The notes under the pieces: model-generated | Seen by the model: the letters and a program-made list of their open reading frames with translations, nothing else | Database searches by the model: none | Told to the model about the DNA's origin: nothing | From: Burkholderiales bacterium Ga0077544 | GTDB taxonomy: Bacteria; Pseudomonadota; Gammaproteobacteria; Burkholderiales; Burkholderiaceae_D | Length of the DNA: 64,000 bases | NCBI GenBank assembly: GCA_001464355.1 | Contig: LNEU01000017.1 | Location: 1-64,000 of the forward strand | Direction: 5' to 3' | In this document: positions 27,967 through 40,400 of the stretch, in pieces | How positions within the stretch are numbered: position 1 is the stretch's first letter | How the letters are laid out: each line of letters begins with the position of its first letter | Translations under genes and position numbers: made by a program

Positions 27967-28743
27967 ATGACAACAATGATTTTTTACGAACGCGCGATTG
28001 CGCTGAATCGTGAGCGGCATCAAAAAATGAAAATCCAATTGAAGACGAATCATTTTGCCTTTGCGGCAAAAACAAATTCTGTCCTCATAGCAGGTAGTGA
28101 ATTGACTGAAGCATCGCGAGACTACCCTATCGTTTTTATCGGGAAAGAAGGCGGTCCTTTCACGATGGCTGCGCTTGTTGGTTTGGGTGATAAAGACAAT
28201 TTGCTGGTTAATGACAGTGATAATTGGGAATCAGGTACTTACATTCCCGCATTCATCCGTCGCTATCCATTTGTGTTGGCCGGTAGCGATGATGCTGAAG
28301 CATTGACTGTTTGCATAGATGAAGCCTACGCAGGCCTGAATAACGAGCGTGGTGAAGCATTATTCGCGGAAGATGGCACAGAAACGACCTATCTGAAAAA
28401 CGTGATCGATTTCCTTGTCTTGTTTCACAGTGAAATGAAACGCACGAGTGCATTCGCCGCCAAAATGTCTGAGCTGGGATTGTTGACATCCAAAGTAGTG
28501 ACGATTGAGCGCGAAGGCGTGAAGCAGACACTGGAAGGTGCTTGGATTGTTGATGAAGTCAAATTGAATGCATTGGACGATGCCACGACTTTGGACTTGG
28601 TGCGTACCGGTTACATGGGATGGATCTATGCGCATTTGATGTCCTTGAACAATGTGACACGCTTGGCTAAACGCATGGACGCACGTCGCATCGCTTCAGT
28701 TGCATCGACGGCAGAAGAAACCGGCAGTGCAGTAGTCCATTAA
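27967..28743 (+). CDS. SapC family protein
   Basis: This 258-residue protein resembles the SapC family, named for a Campylobacter fetus protein linked to its surface (S-) layer. Typical features are the early HFAFAAKTNSVLIAGSE region, PIVFIGKEGGPF, and the YIPAFIRRYPFVL motif near residue 100. The start is ATG 27967 with AGGGAC about 8 bases upstream. An in-frame opening 87 bases earlier has no ribosome site. No signal peptide is seen. Its position two genes before a TolC protein and a giant surface-type protein suggests a role in making or assembling that protein, by inference only. Its stop overlaps the stop of the convergent next gene in a shared TTAA. Confidence 0.82.
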   Translation: MTTMIFYERAIALNRERHQKMKIQLKTNHFAFAAKTNSVLIAGSELTEASRDYPIVFIGKEGGPFTMAALVGLGDKDNLLVNDSDNWESGTYIPAFIRRYPFVLAGSDDAEALTVCIDEAYAGLNNERGEALFAEDGTETTYLKNVIDFLVLFHSEMKRTSAFAAKMSELGLLTSKVVTIEREGVKQTLEGAWIVDEVKLNALDDATTLDLVRTGYMGWIYAHLMSLNNVTRLAKRMDARRIASVASTAEETGSAVVH

Positions 28744-29960
28744 ACGCTTTTAGCGTCGATAGTTCCTCCGGTCGTAACGCGCGCGTGATAAGTAGTTAAA
28801 AACGCGTTGCCGTTGCGATCGGTGCCGCCGGATAAATGACCTGCAAGGTCATTGCCGGTGCGCTTCAACAATGCGTCAAATTCCTTTTTGCCAATCGCGA
28901 AGTGCTCACACAGCTGGAGCAACAGTGGCTGCAGATCGCTTACTGTCATTCCTGTTTCATACAAATTGATGTCGAAGGACAGGCGAGAGGTATTTTCTTC
29001 CCGGACTTCCACAAACAGCAATTCAGTTGTCGAAACTTTTCCTGCTGCATGCGCAATGATGGCTTTGGCGATGTTGCACACGGCGGCGTTTTTGGGTTCG
29101 CTGCCATACATTGCAGTCACTTTTTTCAATAGTTGCGGCAAGCTTAATGTGCGGGGTTGTGTGTAGCTTGAGATCGCCCGTTGTGCTGCATTTTCGGCAT
29201 TCCATTTATAACCAAGATAGAGTGGGCGTGGCGCATCTGCATCAATATTTCCACTTGGGAATTCCAAATAAAATTTATATGTGTTGATGTTTCCCTGTTC
29301 AAAACCGATATGGATGAAGCTTGCATTGGGAAGTTGCATACGTACCTGGGTTTGATAGATGTCGGGCATGCCCATCTTCATCATCAAAAAATCGACGTCT
29401 TCAACAGCGATCGCATGCGCGCTAATTCCTACGAGAAAGCGCTCGCTCCATAACGTATCTTCAGCCATTTTGAATGAGCGCTCATAGCCGTTAAGCGGCA
29501 GATTTTTGATGAGCAGATATAAAGCGTGCGCAAAAGCATTGCTTGTATTCAAATCGCCACATTGCAAACGCACGTCGGCGATTGCACTGCGTTGGGCATC
29601 ATGCTCTGACCAACTGACCCCAAAGCTGGTTTCATGTTGGTGCACGGTATTCATCAAGTCAACAGAAAGATGCTTTGCAGTAACTGGATCCAGGCTAATG
29701 GCAGTGCCGATAGAGCCCGCTCCGAAGCGCAAAAGCACGCCGCTTTTTGACCACTGATTACCCCATCGATCAGCCTTCAAAAGTGCACCAAAAAAATCAT
29801 GTTTATCGGGATGAATTTCATTTAGTTTCCATAGGGAAATTGTGACTTTTCGTGACCTAAAATATATTTCTCTAAATGCAAGAATTTGCCTTGTTAATGT
29901 TGCTTGCAACCACGATAATTCCGGAAGAAATTTAGTTAGTTTCGTCTGGGAAAAAAGCAA
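28740..29960 (-). CDS. Unrecognised 406-residue protein in the giant-protein locus
   Basis: I do not recognise the family. The frame opens at a TTG (29960), and the first 60 or so codons are AT-rich compared with the rest, so the true start may lie further in. It has no signal peptide or membrane segment. The body alternates helical and beta-like stretches, for example NTYKFYLEFPSG near residue 235 and SRLSFDINLYETG near 330. The two stretches look loosely alike and hint at an internal repeat. The C-terminus carries GHLSGGTDRNGNAFLT. It runs opposite to sapC, overlapping its stop by three bases, and is divergent from the TolC gene. Base composition near its 5' end hints at acquired DNA. Confidence 0.6.
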   Translation of the reverse strand: MLFSQTKLTKFLPELSWLQATLTRQILAFREIYFRSRKVTISLWKLNEIHPDKHDFFGALLKADRWGNQWSKSGVLLRFGAGSIGTAISLDPVTAKHLSVDLMNTVHQHETSFGVSWSEHDAQRSAIADVRLQCGDLNTSNAFAHALYLLIKNLPLNGYERSFKMAEDTLWSERFLVGISAHAIAVEDVDFLMMKMGMPDIYQTQVRMQLPNASFIHIGFEQGNINTYKFYLEFPSGNIDADAPRPLYLGYKWNAENAAQRAISSYTQPRTLSLPQLLKKVTAMYGSEPKNAAVCNIAKAIIAHAAGKVSTTELLFVEVREENTSRLSFDINLYETGMTVSDLQPLLLQLCEHFAIGKKEFDALLKRTGNDLAGHLSGGTDRNGNAFLTTYHARVTTGGTIDAKSV

Positions 29961-29972
29961 TAAATAGACACA

Positions 29973-29996
29973 CGTTGAAAGCGGTTTTTTTCAACG
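29973..29996. repeat. Inverted repeat in the promoter region of the TolC-giant operon
   Basis: The perfect 8-bp arms CGTTGAAA (29973-29980) and TTTCAACG (29989-29996) are separated by 8 bases. The repeat sits between the divergent unknown gene and the TolC-family gene. It has the geometry of an operator. The half-site also occurs in the palindrome at 27243-27254. Confidence 0.45.
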
Positions 29997-30059
29997 AATT
30001 GCTGGAGGCGGAATTTAAAAATAATTGTGTTGGTCAACCGCTTAATTACAAGAACAAAA

Positions 30060-31397
30060 ATGACTCTAATGCACTCACGTTTTATCGTTGCAGCCGCAGT
30101 TGCAGCCAGCTTCGTTGCAAGCGCTGCGTCAGCGGAAACGCTCGCCGAAATTTATGCGCTGTCCAAACAAAGTGATCCTAAATATCTGGCCATGCGCACC
30201 GAATATGAAGCGACCGGTTTTGCGGTGACTGAGGCGCGTGCTGCTTTGCTGCCGCAGATTTCATATCAAATCGGCAGAACCAATACCACGCAAAATATTC
30301 TGAGTAGTCAGAATACGGTATTTGCGACAGGCACCGCAACCTATCCGACCAATGATAGAACGCTGTCCATTTCGCAACCGATTTTCCGTCTGGCTTCATG
30401 GCGCAACTGGAAGCAATCCAAGGCTACCGAGAAGCAGGCAGCAGCAGCCTATGCAGCAGCCGAGCAGGATTTGATTGTGCGCACAGCGACTGCGTACATG
30501 GCTGTGCTGGCTGCGGAAGATGCACTTGCATTCGCACGCAGCGAAAATGAATCCATCAAGCGCCAATTATTTCTGGCCGACACCAAGTATAAAAGTGGTC
30601 AGGCAATCAAGGTCAACCTTTACGATGCGGAAGCGCGTAATGCCTTGAAGGAGTCGGATGTGATCGCTGCAGAAAATGATCTGGCCGACAAGATTCAGGC
30701 CTTGCGCGAATTGACGGGCATCGTTGCAACGTCGCTGGTGCCTCTGCCAAAAGCAATTCCGTTGATCACACCTGATCCGCAGAATGCCGACGAATGGGTT
30801 CGCGCATCGCTGGAAAAGAATCTGTTGCTGGAAGCGCGCTTGCAGGCGGTGGATGTGGCGCGTCAAGAAATAAACAAGAAAAAAGCCGGCTATTACCCAA
30901 CTGCAGATCTGTCTATTTCGCGCAGTCAGCGCGAGACGGGCGGCAGCTTGTTTGGTGGCGGTAGCAACGTCAATCAAAACGATGTGATGTTCCGCATCAA
31001 CATTCCGATTTATGAGGGTGGTGCAACCAGCGCCCAAACCGGACAGGCAGGCAAACATTACGAGACAGCCTTGCATGATCTGGAACGTGATCGTCGTCAG
31101 GTCGAACGTCAAGCGCGTGCAGCTTATAAAGGCGTCGTCAGCGGTGCGGCGCGCGTGCGTGCACTTGATAAATCGGTAGAGGCTCTGGAAGGTGCGCGGG
31201 AACTAAAAGAGGAAGGCTACAAGGCAGGTTTGTCGACTCTGCTTGGCGTATTGGATGCCGAGCGCGACCTGTATGCGGCACGTCGTGATTTTGCACAATC
31301 ACGATATGACTATCAACTCAATACCTTGAAGCTGAAACAGGCTGCAGGAACCCTGAGTGAAGAAGATCTTTTGACTATCAGCAGAGCGATGCAATAA
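30060..31397 (+). CDS. TolC-family outer-membrane channel protein
   Basis: This is an outer-membrane efflux/type I secretion channel of 445 residues. The signal peptide (MTLMHSRFIVAAAVAASFVASAASA) ends in a classic ASA site at about residue 25. The rest has the two outer-membrane-factor repeats, including the NQNDVMFRINIPIYEGGA segment typical of the second repeat and a long coiled region of Ala, Glu, Lys and Arg. The start is ATG 30060 with a weak AAGA. The stop is 88 bases before the giant gene in the same direction. The pairing indicates that this channel exports the giant protein by a type I system. A membrane-fusion protein and ABC ATPase are still needed and are not seen in the window. 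Confidence 0.9.
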   Translation: MTLMHSRFIVAAAVAASFVASAASAETLAEIYALSKQSDPKYLAMRTEYEATGFAVTEARAALLPQISYQIGRTNTTQNILSSQNTVFATGTATYPTNDRTLSISQPIFRLASWRNWKQSKATEKQAAAAYAAAEQDLIVRTATAYMAVLAAEDALAFARSENESIKRQLFLADTKYKSGQAIKVNLYDAEARNALKESDVIAAENDLADKIQALRELTGIVATSLVPLPKAIPLITPDPQNADEWVRASLEKNLLLEARLQAVDVARQEINKKKAGYYPTADLSISRSQRETGGSLFGGGSNVNQNDVMFRINIPIYEGGATSAQTGQAGKHYETALHDLERDRRQVERQARAAYKGVVSGAARVRALDKSVEALEGARELKEEGYKAGLSTLLGVLDAERDLYAARRDFAQSRYDYQLNTLKLKQAAGTLSEEDLLTISRAMQ

Positions 31398-31413
31398 GTT
31401 GTTTCGGACCGTG

Positions 31414-31434
31414 CGCAGACGATCGGCGTCTGCG
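31414..31434 (+). promoter_or_regulatory. Hairpin between the TolC gene and the giant gene
   Basis: A perfect 8-bp stem (CGCAGACG at 31414-31421, CGTCTGCG at 31427-31434) has a 5-base loop in the 88-base gap. There is no T tract, so it is not a standard terminator. It may mark a processing site, stabilise one side of the message or tune expression of the giant gene. Confidence 0.5.
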
Positions 31435-31485
31435 TAACTAACGGTCTGCAATGCAGCAAAGAGTACAGAACATACTGGAACTATC

Positions 31486-34400
31486 ATGGCTTCGAAAAAA
31501 CTGGCTTCACTGGGCGGACGTATCGCGAAATCAATGCGGCGCTCAGGTGCTCCCAGACCTGGCGCACGTCGCAAAACGCTGTTCGAAGCACTCGAACAGC
31601 GTTTTTTGCTTTCTGCAGAATTGGTTATTCCGCCGCCGCCAGTGCAGCAAGCTGTTCTCGAAGCGCCATTGCTGATCAATGAGCCAGGTCAAATCAAGCT
31701 GACTTTGCCGGCTGATACGCCACCTGCGGACGCATCACTTACCAATCCTGTTCTTGGTAGCAGTACCCCAACTTCGACTCCTGCCGATACCACTGCCGCG
31801 CTGGCAAATGCCGATGTTGCAAGCGCGCTGCCAGGTACGCAGATTGCGTTGTCGGACTTTGCAAAATACATGGAGTCGCGTCCAGCAGCGAGTCAGGTGG
31901 TCGTTGTTGACTCATCGATTCCGCATGTAGGCAACTTGCTTGATGGTTTGATAAACGCCATGCCTGCAGGTGAAAACGACACGACCAGTCCATCTGCGGA
32001 TAGCGAAAATCCGTCCTCAGATTCACTATCGCTGGGTGCGCAACTGCAGGTGATTCATCGCGGTGATACCGATATCATCGTTCTCGATTCGCGCTTCAAC
32101 GGTATCGATCAAATCAGCTCTATTCTCAGTGCGTACAAGGATCTCGATGCCGTGCAAATTCTGTCGCACGGCAGTAGCGGCACGCTGAATGTCGGCAATA
32201 CCGAACTCGACAGCAGCAACCTGGATCAATATCAATTCAGCATAGGTGCGTGGGGCGATGCATTGCGTCCGGGCGGCGATATCGTCCTGTATGGCTGCGA
32301 TGTGGCGCAGGGAAATTACGGCGTCAATTTTGTACAAAGTCTGGCGCGGCTGACTGGCGCTGATGTCGTTGCGTCAACTGACAATACCGGCAGCGCAGCA
32401 CTCGGTGGCAACTGGGCGTTGGAATATGCGACTGGGCAGATTGAGGCCAAGACGTATCAAATTGATGCCTATGCTTACACACTGGATGTCTTGAACGGAG
32501 CCGAGCTGACCGACGACGTCTTGGTCGGTACCTTGAATGATGATTTGATGTCCGGCAAAACGGGGAACGACACGTACCAGTTTTCCGATAACTGGGGTCA
32601 TGACACAGTTGTTGAAGCGGCCGATGCGATCTTCAAAGACACGCTGGATTTCTCGCTCGTTACAAGTGACCTGACATTCCGTATCAACCTTGATGGCAGC
32701 GTTGATGTCTGGGGCACGCTGTTGCCAACGAATACCAGCGCTTCTGCATTCGATGCGTTGCCGACAACGGTTAGTACTTTGCATGCCGAAGGAATTGAAA
32801 ATATTCTCGGTGGTCTCGGCAAGAACAACTTTATCTTTATTGGTGCATTGACCGGTACAGTAACCGGTACGCTTGACGGCACGACTACGCTCGATTTTTC
32901 ACTGGTTCCATTGGACATCAACGTCAACATGCAGATGTTGAAAGTTAACAACCTGATGAGCTTTGCGAGTATCGATAGAATCGTTGGTTCTGCCACCGGC
33001 AGCAACACAATGGTTGGCGCCAACAAGGCTAATACTTGGGCAATTACAGGTGCTGCAGCAGGTTCCGTGAATGGCACTGCGTTTGAAAAATTTCAGACTC
33101 TGACTGGTGGCGCCGCAGCTGACACGATCAATTATTCCGCATACACCGCTGGCGTGACGGTCGATTTGTCTACAGGCACTGCAACCGGTTTTACTGCAAT
33201 CAGCAATTTCAATAACATCGTCGGTTCGGCTTATGCAGACACCTTGACTGGTGATACGCTGGCCAACTTGTTAACCGGTGGTGCTGGCGTCGACATCATC
33301 GTCGGGGGCGGCGGTGTCGATACGCTGGTCGAAGCATCCGACGAAAACTTTGTCGTTACTGCAACAACTTTGCACACTGGTACGTTAGCGACAACGGCTG
33401 GTAGTACTACCACGACTGATACGTTCAGCGGCATTAGCAAAATTTCGATTACTGGCGGCGATAGTGCCAATATTATGGATGCGTCAGCAGTTGCGGCCGC
33501 TTCACAAATTACCGTTACGCTGGATGGCGGTTTTGGTAACGACACGATTACCGGCGGTCAATATGCCAACTTTTTGATTGGTGGTTTCGGTAACGATACG
33601 ATCACTGGCGGTGCAGGCGACGACACAGTCACTGGTGGTGGTGGCGTCGATGTCATCGACGGCGGGGTCGGCGGTATCAATACGCTGGTCGAAGCAGCCG
33701 ATGTGCGCTTTGTTCTGACCAATACTGCGCTCGACATGAGTCAGGGTTCTTCTTCTGTACAAACAATTACCCGTACCGGCACGATTACCGGTGGCACATT
33801 CACGTTGACCTTCGACGGACAAAGCACCAAGAACATCGCATGGAATGCGACTGCCGAGGAAGTGCGCGGCGCATTGATCAGCCTCGGCAATATCGGCGAT
33901 AGCGATGTCGAAGTGAGTGCAACTGCAACCGGCTGGACTGTTTCCTTCACCAACAATCTGGCTGGCATGAATGTCGCGGCCTTGCTGGTTTCGCCAGCAT
34001 TGGTCGGCAGCGGTGCTATCGGCGTCACCCAAACTACGCTCGGTGAAGTCAAGCGTTCGAGCTTGACTAACATCACGCACGCTGAACTGTCTGGCGGCAT
34101 CAGCAACAACTTGATGGATGCTTCCGCGTTTATCGGTAATGTCAAAATGTATGGCGGTTATGGCGACGACGTCTTGATCGGCGGCGCTGGCAATGACACG
34201 CTGGACGGTGGCATCGGTGACGATACGCTCATCGGCAACAGTGGTTTGAATCATTATTTCGGCGGCAAAGGCATTGATACCATCGTGGAAATCCGCGATG
34301 CCGACATGACGCTTACCAACACGTCGTTGACAGTCGGTGGCGTGGTCAGCACAGTTTCTGGTGTCGAGCGCGCAACGCTGACAGGTGGCGTCGGCGACAA

Positions 34401-37400
34401 CATCATTAATGCAGTTGCGTTTACCGGCATTTCTCTGGATACGCCCTTGTCGTTCCTGAATAACGGTGCTGGCGTCAGTTCTACAGACAATACGCTTGCG
34501 ATTAGCATTAGTCTTGCTGGCGTTCCTGTCACGGTTGATTTAAAAGCCGCGGAAACTGTGCAAGATTTGTTCGATGCGATTCATGCCGCCGACGCAAGAC
34601 TAACTGCAACTTTGAATGCCGCCGGTGATCGGATTGTCATCACGTCGAGCGTAGCGGGATCTCTGGTCGTCGCTAATTCCGGCGTATCGACAGTTGCAAC
34701 CAATCTTGGTCTGCTCGGTGGTACCCAAGCCGGTTCTACGTATACAACTGCTGTGATTGCAGCCGGCTATGTGACACTGGATGGTGGTGCAGGCGACGAC
34801 GTGCTAACAGGTACGTCAGGCAACGATTTCCTCACCGGCGGTGCAGGTGCAGACAAGATCCATGGTGGCCTTGGCGTTAATACATTGATCGAAGAGCGCG
34901 CATCCGGGGCGACCGGTAATACGATGACCTTGACGAATACATCGTTCAAAGTAGTTGGTGAAGGTGACGATACTCTTACTGGCATTCAGAAGGCCGTCCT
35001 CAAAGGCGGTACCAAGGTTGATACCATCAATGCGGCTGCCTTCTCAGGCGGCGTCACGTTTTACAGTAACGGTGGCAAGGATATTCTGACTGGCGGCACT
35101 GCCAACGACGTCTTCTATATAGATGTTGCAGGTTTGACCGGTACTGATAAAGTCACAGTGGATACGACAGCGGGCGCGGACAAGGTCTATATCCTAGGTG
35201 CAGGCGATATTACAGCTGCTGATTTGAACTGGTTGCAACTGACAGGCGCGACCACCGCCGAGGTGGTTTTCAAAGGCGGTACAGGTAACCTTACCGAAAA
35301 CATCGTTTCTGGCGGAGCCAACCTGTCGTTTGAATATGACACGTTCAACCTCAACGGCAAAACGATCAACACCGATAGCACGACCAATGCCGGCAGCATT
35401 TCGATAACCGCCGCGCATATCAACTTGAACGGTATCTTGAGCGCGATCAGCTTAGGTGCCGGCACTCATGGCTCCATCACGATCAATGCGCAAGATACGT
35501 TGAGAGATTTCAGCGGTCAGGGTTTTGCCAATATCGATTTCAATGAAGCTACGGTTACCGTTGTCGGCGCAAATATCACTGGCGGCAACGTCACGATCAC
35601 CGCCACCGCAGCGGCACAACGCTATGACATTTCCTATGGTGATTCAGGTATAGGCGGCAAGCTGACGAGTGCAGCACAAGGCGCACTGGCAGGCATGGAA
35701 ACCATGGCGTTGATCGCCGGCGTCGCCATTTCGACCTCGCGTGCGACGATTAGTATCGATAGCACAAGCGTTATTACCGCCAAGGGAAATTTTGTTGCGC
35801 TCGCAACGGCAAAAGCCATTTCCGCACCGAATCCAAAAGGTTTTGGACTTGGCGTCGCGGTCGGTATTGTCAACACGACTGCAACGGTAACTGTGGACGG
35901 TACGATCAATGCGACCGGTTCGATCACATTGCAATCGAATGCCGATAACACAATCAATGTCGTCTCCCGTCCGAGCTCAATTGCAGCCGCCAGTATTGCG
36001 ATCGCGATCAGTATCGTTAACTCGGAATCGACCGCACACGCAACAAACACTTCCAGCTTGACCAGCGGCGGCAGCATTTATATTAATGCCGAAACGATAG
36101 ATCGCACGCGTACTCTTGGCGAAGGTAATTCGCCGAAAGACGGTAAGCTCGCGATGGCATTCGTGGTCGGTGTGGAAAACGGAAAAACGCATGCCTATCT
36201 GGATGGCAAGGCCGATGCGGGGCTGAATATAACGGTCTCTGCTTCCACCAAGCAGGCGGACGTTCCGCAAGGCCAATTATTCAAGATGATTCCAGGCGCA
36301 GTGAGTGGCGTCAGGGCGTCTGCCAATGTTGGTATCGATTCGACCGGTAGTTTGCTGGACGATGCTGAAAAATCTTTGTACTCGAAAGCGGGTAGTTTAG
36401 GGACTTCAGCGGCTGAGAAAATGGGCCTGCAAAAAGACGCACTGGATGCTGCGAAGACCAAAGCCAAAGCCAAGGCAACCGGAATTCCGCTGATTGGTGG
36501 ATTATTCAAGGAAACACCTTCGACCAATAAATGGGATGTAGGCGCATCGGTCGCAGTCGCAATCGACACTAATGAAGCGATTGCGCGCATAGGTGACGTC
36601 GTCACATTGGGCGCTTCCGATGTTGAAGCAAACGGCGCGATCTCTGTATTGGCAAAAGTAGAAAGCCGTCCAGACATCACGTCCTCCAGCGCAGTCGAGA
36701 ATGAAGCGACCAAGGATGAGACCAAAGGCTCCGTTGCTCAAAATGGTGTGGCAATCGCTATTTCAGTCGGTGTCTATAACAACATTGCGCATGCTGACAT
36801 CAATGGCAATGCAAACGTAGACGCGAAGGGCACATTGACGGTTGATGCCAAGACACTGAATCAGATCGATCCTGATACAGCTTGGGGAAAAAATCTTGAG
36901 CAGCCCTTTGCTACAGGCGCAATGACGCCTGACCATAAAAGTACGGACGGCCCGAAAGAAGTCGCTAACGGCGACACAGTTGAAGTCGCAACCGGACATG
37001 CCGCCGGTGGTGACGTCGGTAGCTGGTATAAGTATCGCGGTGTGCTAGTTCCTGGCTTGCCTGTCGATCTGAGCACGACTGACTTTACCGATAATGCGTT
37101 ATGGGAAGACGTTGGTTCGCCAGCCAAATCGGTAGCGACAAACTTCGTTACCAACCTGACTGGTTACCTTAACGACAACCTTGGTTTGGACGATAACTTG
37201 GTCGATTCGTGGAGCAACTCCACGGCTACGGGGCAAGTTGCGACCAAAGCCGGTTCGTTCACCGCGATGGTGCTGAACCATGATGCGTCAGCGAGTATCA
37301 AGAACGGCGCGCAGATCAATCAGGATGCGAATGGCATCACCAACCTAGATAACTTCCGAGGTGGTTTGCAGGATGTGAAAGTCAACGCGCAAAGCGTTCA

Positions 37401-40400
37401 ACATCTGATCAACTTGGTCGGTAACCTTAAAACGCCGGGTATCAACGGTTCGACCGAAAAAGAATGGTCGCTCAAGAACAGTATCTCGAAGCCAGGTGGC
37501 GGCTTGTCGCCGGCGTCGGGCGGTAGCGGTGTCGGTGCAGCATTTGGTGTGTATGTATTCGACAACAACGTCAAAGCAGTAGTGGAAGATGGCGTCCATC
37601 TGTATGGCAATAATCTCTCAGTTACTGCACAAAATGACGTAGTGACAGCCGTGCTCGGCGGGTCTGGCTCCAAAGGCGGCGCGTCAGGCGCTAACGGCGT
37701 TGGTATTGCCAACGCGGTTCTTAACGAAACCTTGGCGCAAGTTGGCAACGATGCCTTAATCACGCTCCATAACGGTAACGTGCTCGGTGGATCGCCAGGT
37801 TCTGCTTATGTCAGTGCATTGGATCGCTCTTATGTATTTGCGGTAGCAGGCGCGGTTGCTTCCGGTGAAGCCAGCGGTACTGGTGTCTCGTTTAGCGTCA
37901 ACGTAGTTCAGCGCAATACCCAAGCTGTCATTGGTAGTTTGCTCGGCGATAACGTCGCGGGCACAGGTTCGTTCGTGGCCAACGGCGACGTCAGCGTCAA
38001 TGCCAAAAATACTGGTGTGGTTGCCAGCATGGCGATTGCCGGTGCAAAGGCAGCAAGCAATCCAACCAATCCTCCAGCCGCAACACCCCCAGCTTCCAAT
38101 TCAGGCACGGGCGGTACGCAAGGTGCCGACGGTTCTGCACAAAGTCAGGCTGATCTGACCAGTTGGCAAGACAAGATGAAGGCGGTGCTGGCGGAGATGA
38201 ATAAAGCGCCAGCCGAAGTCAAAGAAGCGACCAAGGAACCCGCTGAATCCAAAGGTAGCTCCGCCGATTCTGGCGCTGTTACTGTCAACATCATCTACGA
38301 CAACACGCGTGCTTATGTGCATCGTCTGGGTATCTTGACAGTTGACGATCTGAAGATTGATTCGGTCGACAATACGATCGTTGCATCGTTGGCCGGCGCA
38401 GCGTCGGTGGCCAAGCCTTCGACCCCGGGCAAGGATGCGAAAGCGATGGCTGGCGCGTTTGGCTTCAATTTCTTTGGTGGTTACAACGAAGCCTTCCTTG
38501 ATTACGTCACGACTCTGACTGCTAATACGGTCAGCATAGAAGCAGCTCGTACCGGTTGGATCGTTGCGTTGGCAGCTGGTGTTGGCGGTGCTTCTGGATC
38601 AGGCGGCAAAGCGATCGCCGGTTCGGTTGGTGTCAATGTCACTGATAACAAAACAAATTCCAAGTTCGGTCACGTCGGCGGCTCGGTGCTGGGTTTGACT
38701 TCGGTCGATGCACACGACGATAACAACATCATTAGCGTTGCTGGCGCTGCCGCATTCGGCGGCAAGGGGGGGTATGGCGTCAGTCTGGGCGTGAACGTCC
38801 TGACTAACGATATTTCCTCTACGGTTGATCACGCAAATCTGACCAAGTCGGGCGGCTATCGCGTGACAGCAGATTCTGATGCGATGATCGTCAGTGTCTC
38901 GGCTTCTCTCGGTATTGCTACTGGCGGTGGCGGTGCGGTTGGTACTGCGGTCGGTGGTACGGTGTCGGTCAACATCGTTGATAACTCTGTCTCCGCGAAA
39001 ATTCTTAACAGTAGTTCGTTAACAGGTTCAAGCGGTGAGTTAACCGTTTCCGCAGCGGATGCTTCCGCGATCTACGCATTTTCGGGCGGCTTTGCGCTCG
39101 GTCGCAGCAAGGCCTTCGGTGTTGCTGCAGGCGTCAATATCATCGGCAACGATGTGACTGCTGCGATTGAAGATTCGATCCTGCACGCGACTACGGATGC
39201 CAAAGTTACGGCTAGTGAAGAAGCGACCATCATGTCCTTCGCCATAGGTGGTGCCGGCTCTGAAAAATCGTCGGTTGCCGGTTCGATTGGCATCAATACG
39301 ATCGTTGACAGTATCGATGCACACGTCAAGAATTCGGAAATCTACACAGCAGGTGCTGTTGCTGTCAGTGCACAAGACAAATCGACGCTCGTGTCGCTGG
39401 CGGGTGCGGTCGGTATTTCGACCACCGAAAAAGGTGTCGGCGTGGCGATCGGATGGAACCGTGTCAGTAACGGCATTACTGCTTATATCAACAGTTCCAC
39501 TGTTGATAGTTCGGCCGGTTCAATTAGCGTTACCGCGAAATCGAATGCACTGCTGGTTGGAATTGGTGCTGCTGGGGGCGGTGGTCAAGGTACCAGTGGT
39601 GCAGGAGCACTGATGATCAACTCGATCGCGAATCAGATCGATGCACACATCAATAATGGTTCTAAGATTACTGCAGACGGCGACGTGACTGTTATCGCGA
39701 GTGAAGCAGCAAGCTTGTATTCCGCATCACTTGCAATTGGCGTTTCTACCAACGGTTCCGCGATAGGTGCAGTACTGTCGTATAACTTTGTTGGCTCGGC
39801 TAACAGCATTGCTGATCCTAACTTGATCTCCATCGCTGATGCACCAGCTGGCAGTGATGCCAACGGTTCGAAAACAGTGACAGTTGCGGGTAGCGATACT
39901 GCGACTGCCGCAGGCGTCACCGCATATATTGACAGCTCTGCAGTAGCTGCTGACGGTTCGGTCACGATACTTGCCGGTTTCGATGATCCAAGCAAAAACC
40001 TGGAATCCAGCCCGCTGTTGGCTGGTATTAAAAATATTAATCCGTCTACTGTTGTCACCACGACCGATGGCACGATTACCTTTACTGCACCGCACGGTTA
40101 TCAAACTGGCGATGCTGTCGTCTATAGCCATGGCACAGGGACCGATGTTAATGGTCTGGTAGGCGGTACCAAGTATTACGTCATCGTGGTCGACACGAAT
40201 ACCGTCAAGCTCGCTACCTCGCAAGATAATGCGCTGAATAATAAAGCGATTGCGTTGACCGGTGCGGGCACAGGTAGCAGTCATAGCATCATCAAATTTG
40301 TTGCTACCGCCGCTGAGCCTATCGTCCAGACTATCAATCCAACATCAGCTGTTGACATTGCAACCGACAAGATCACCTCGACTGCACATGGTTTCGCCAC

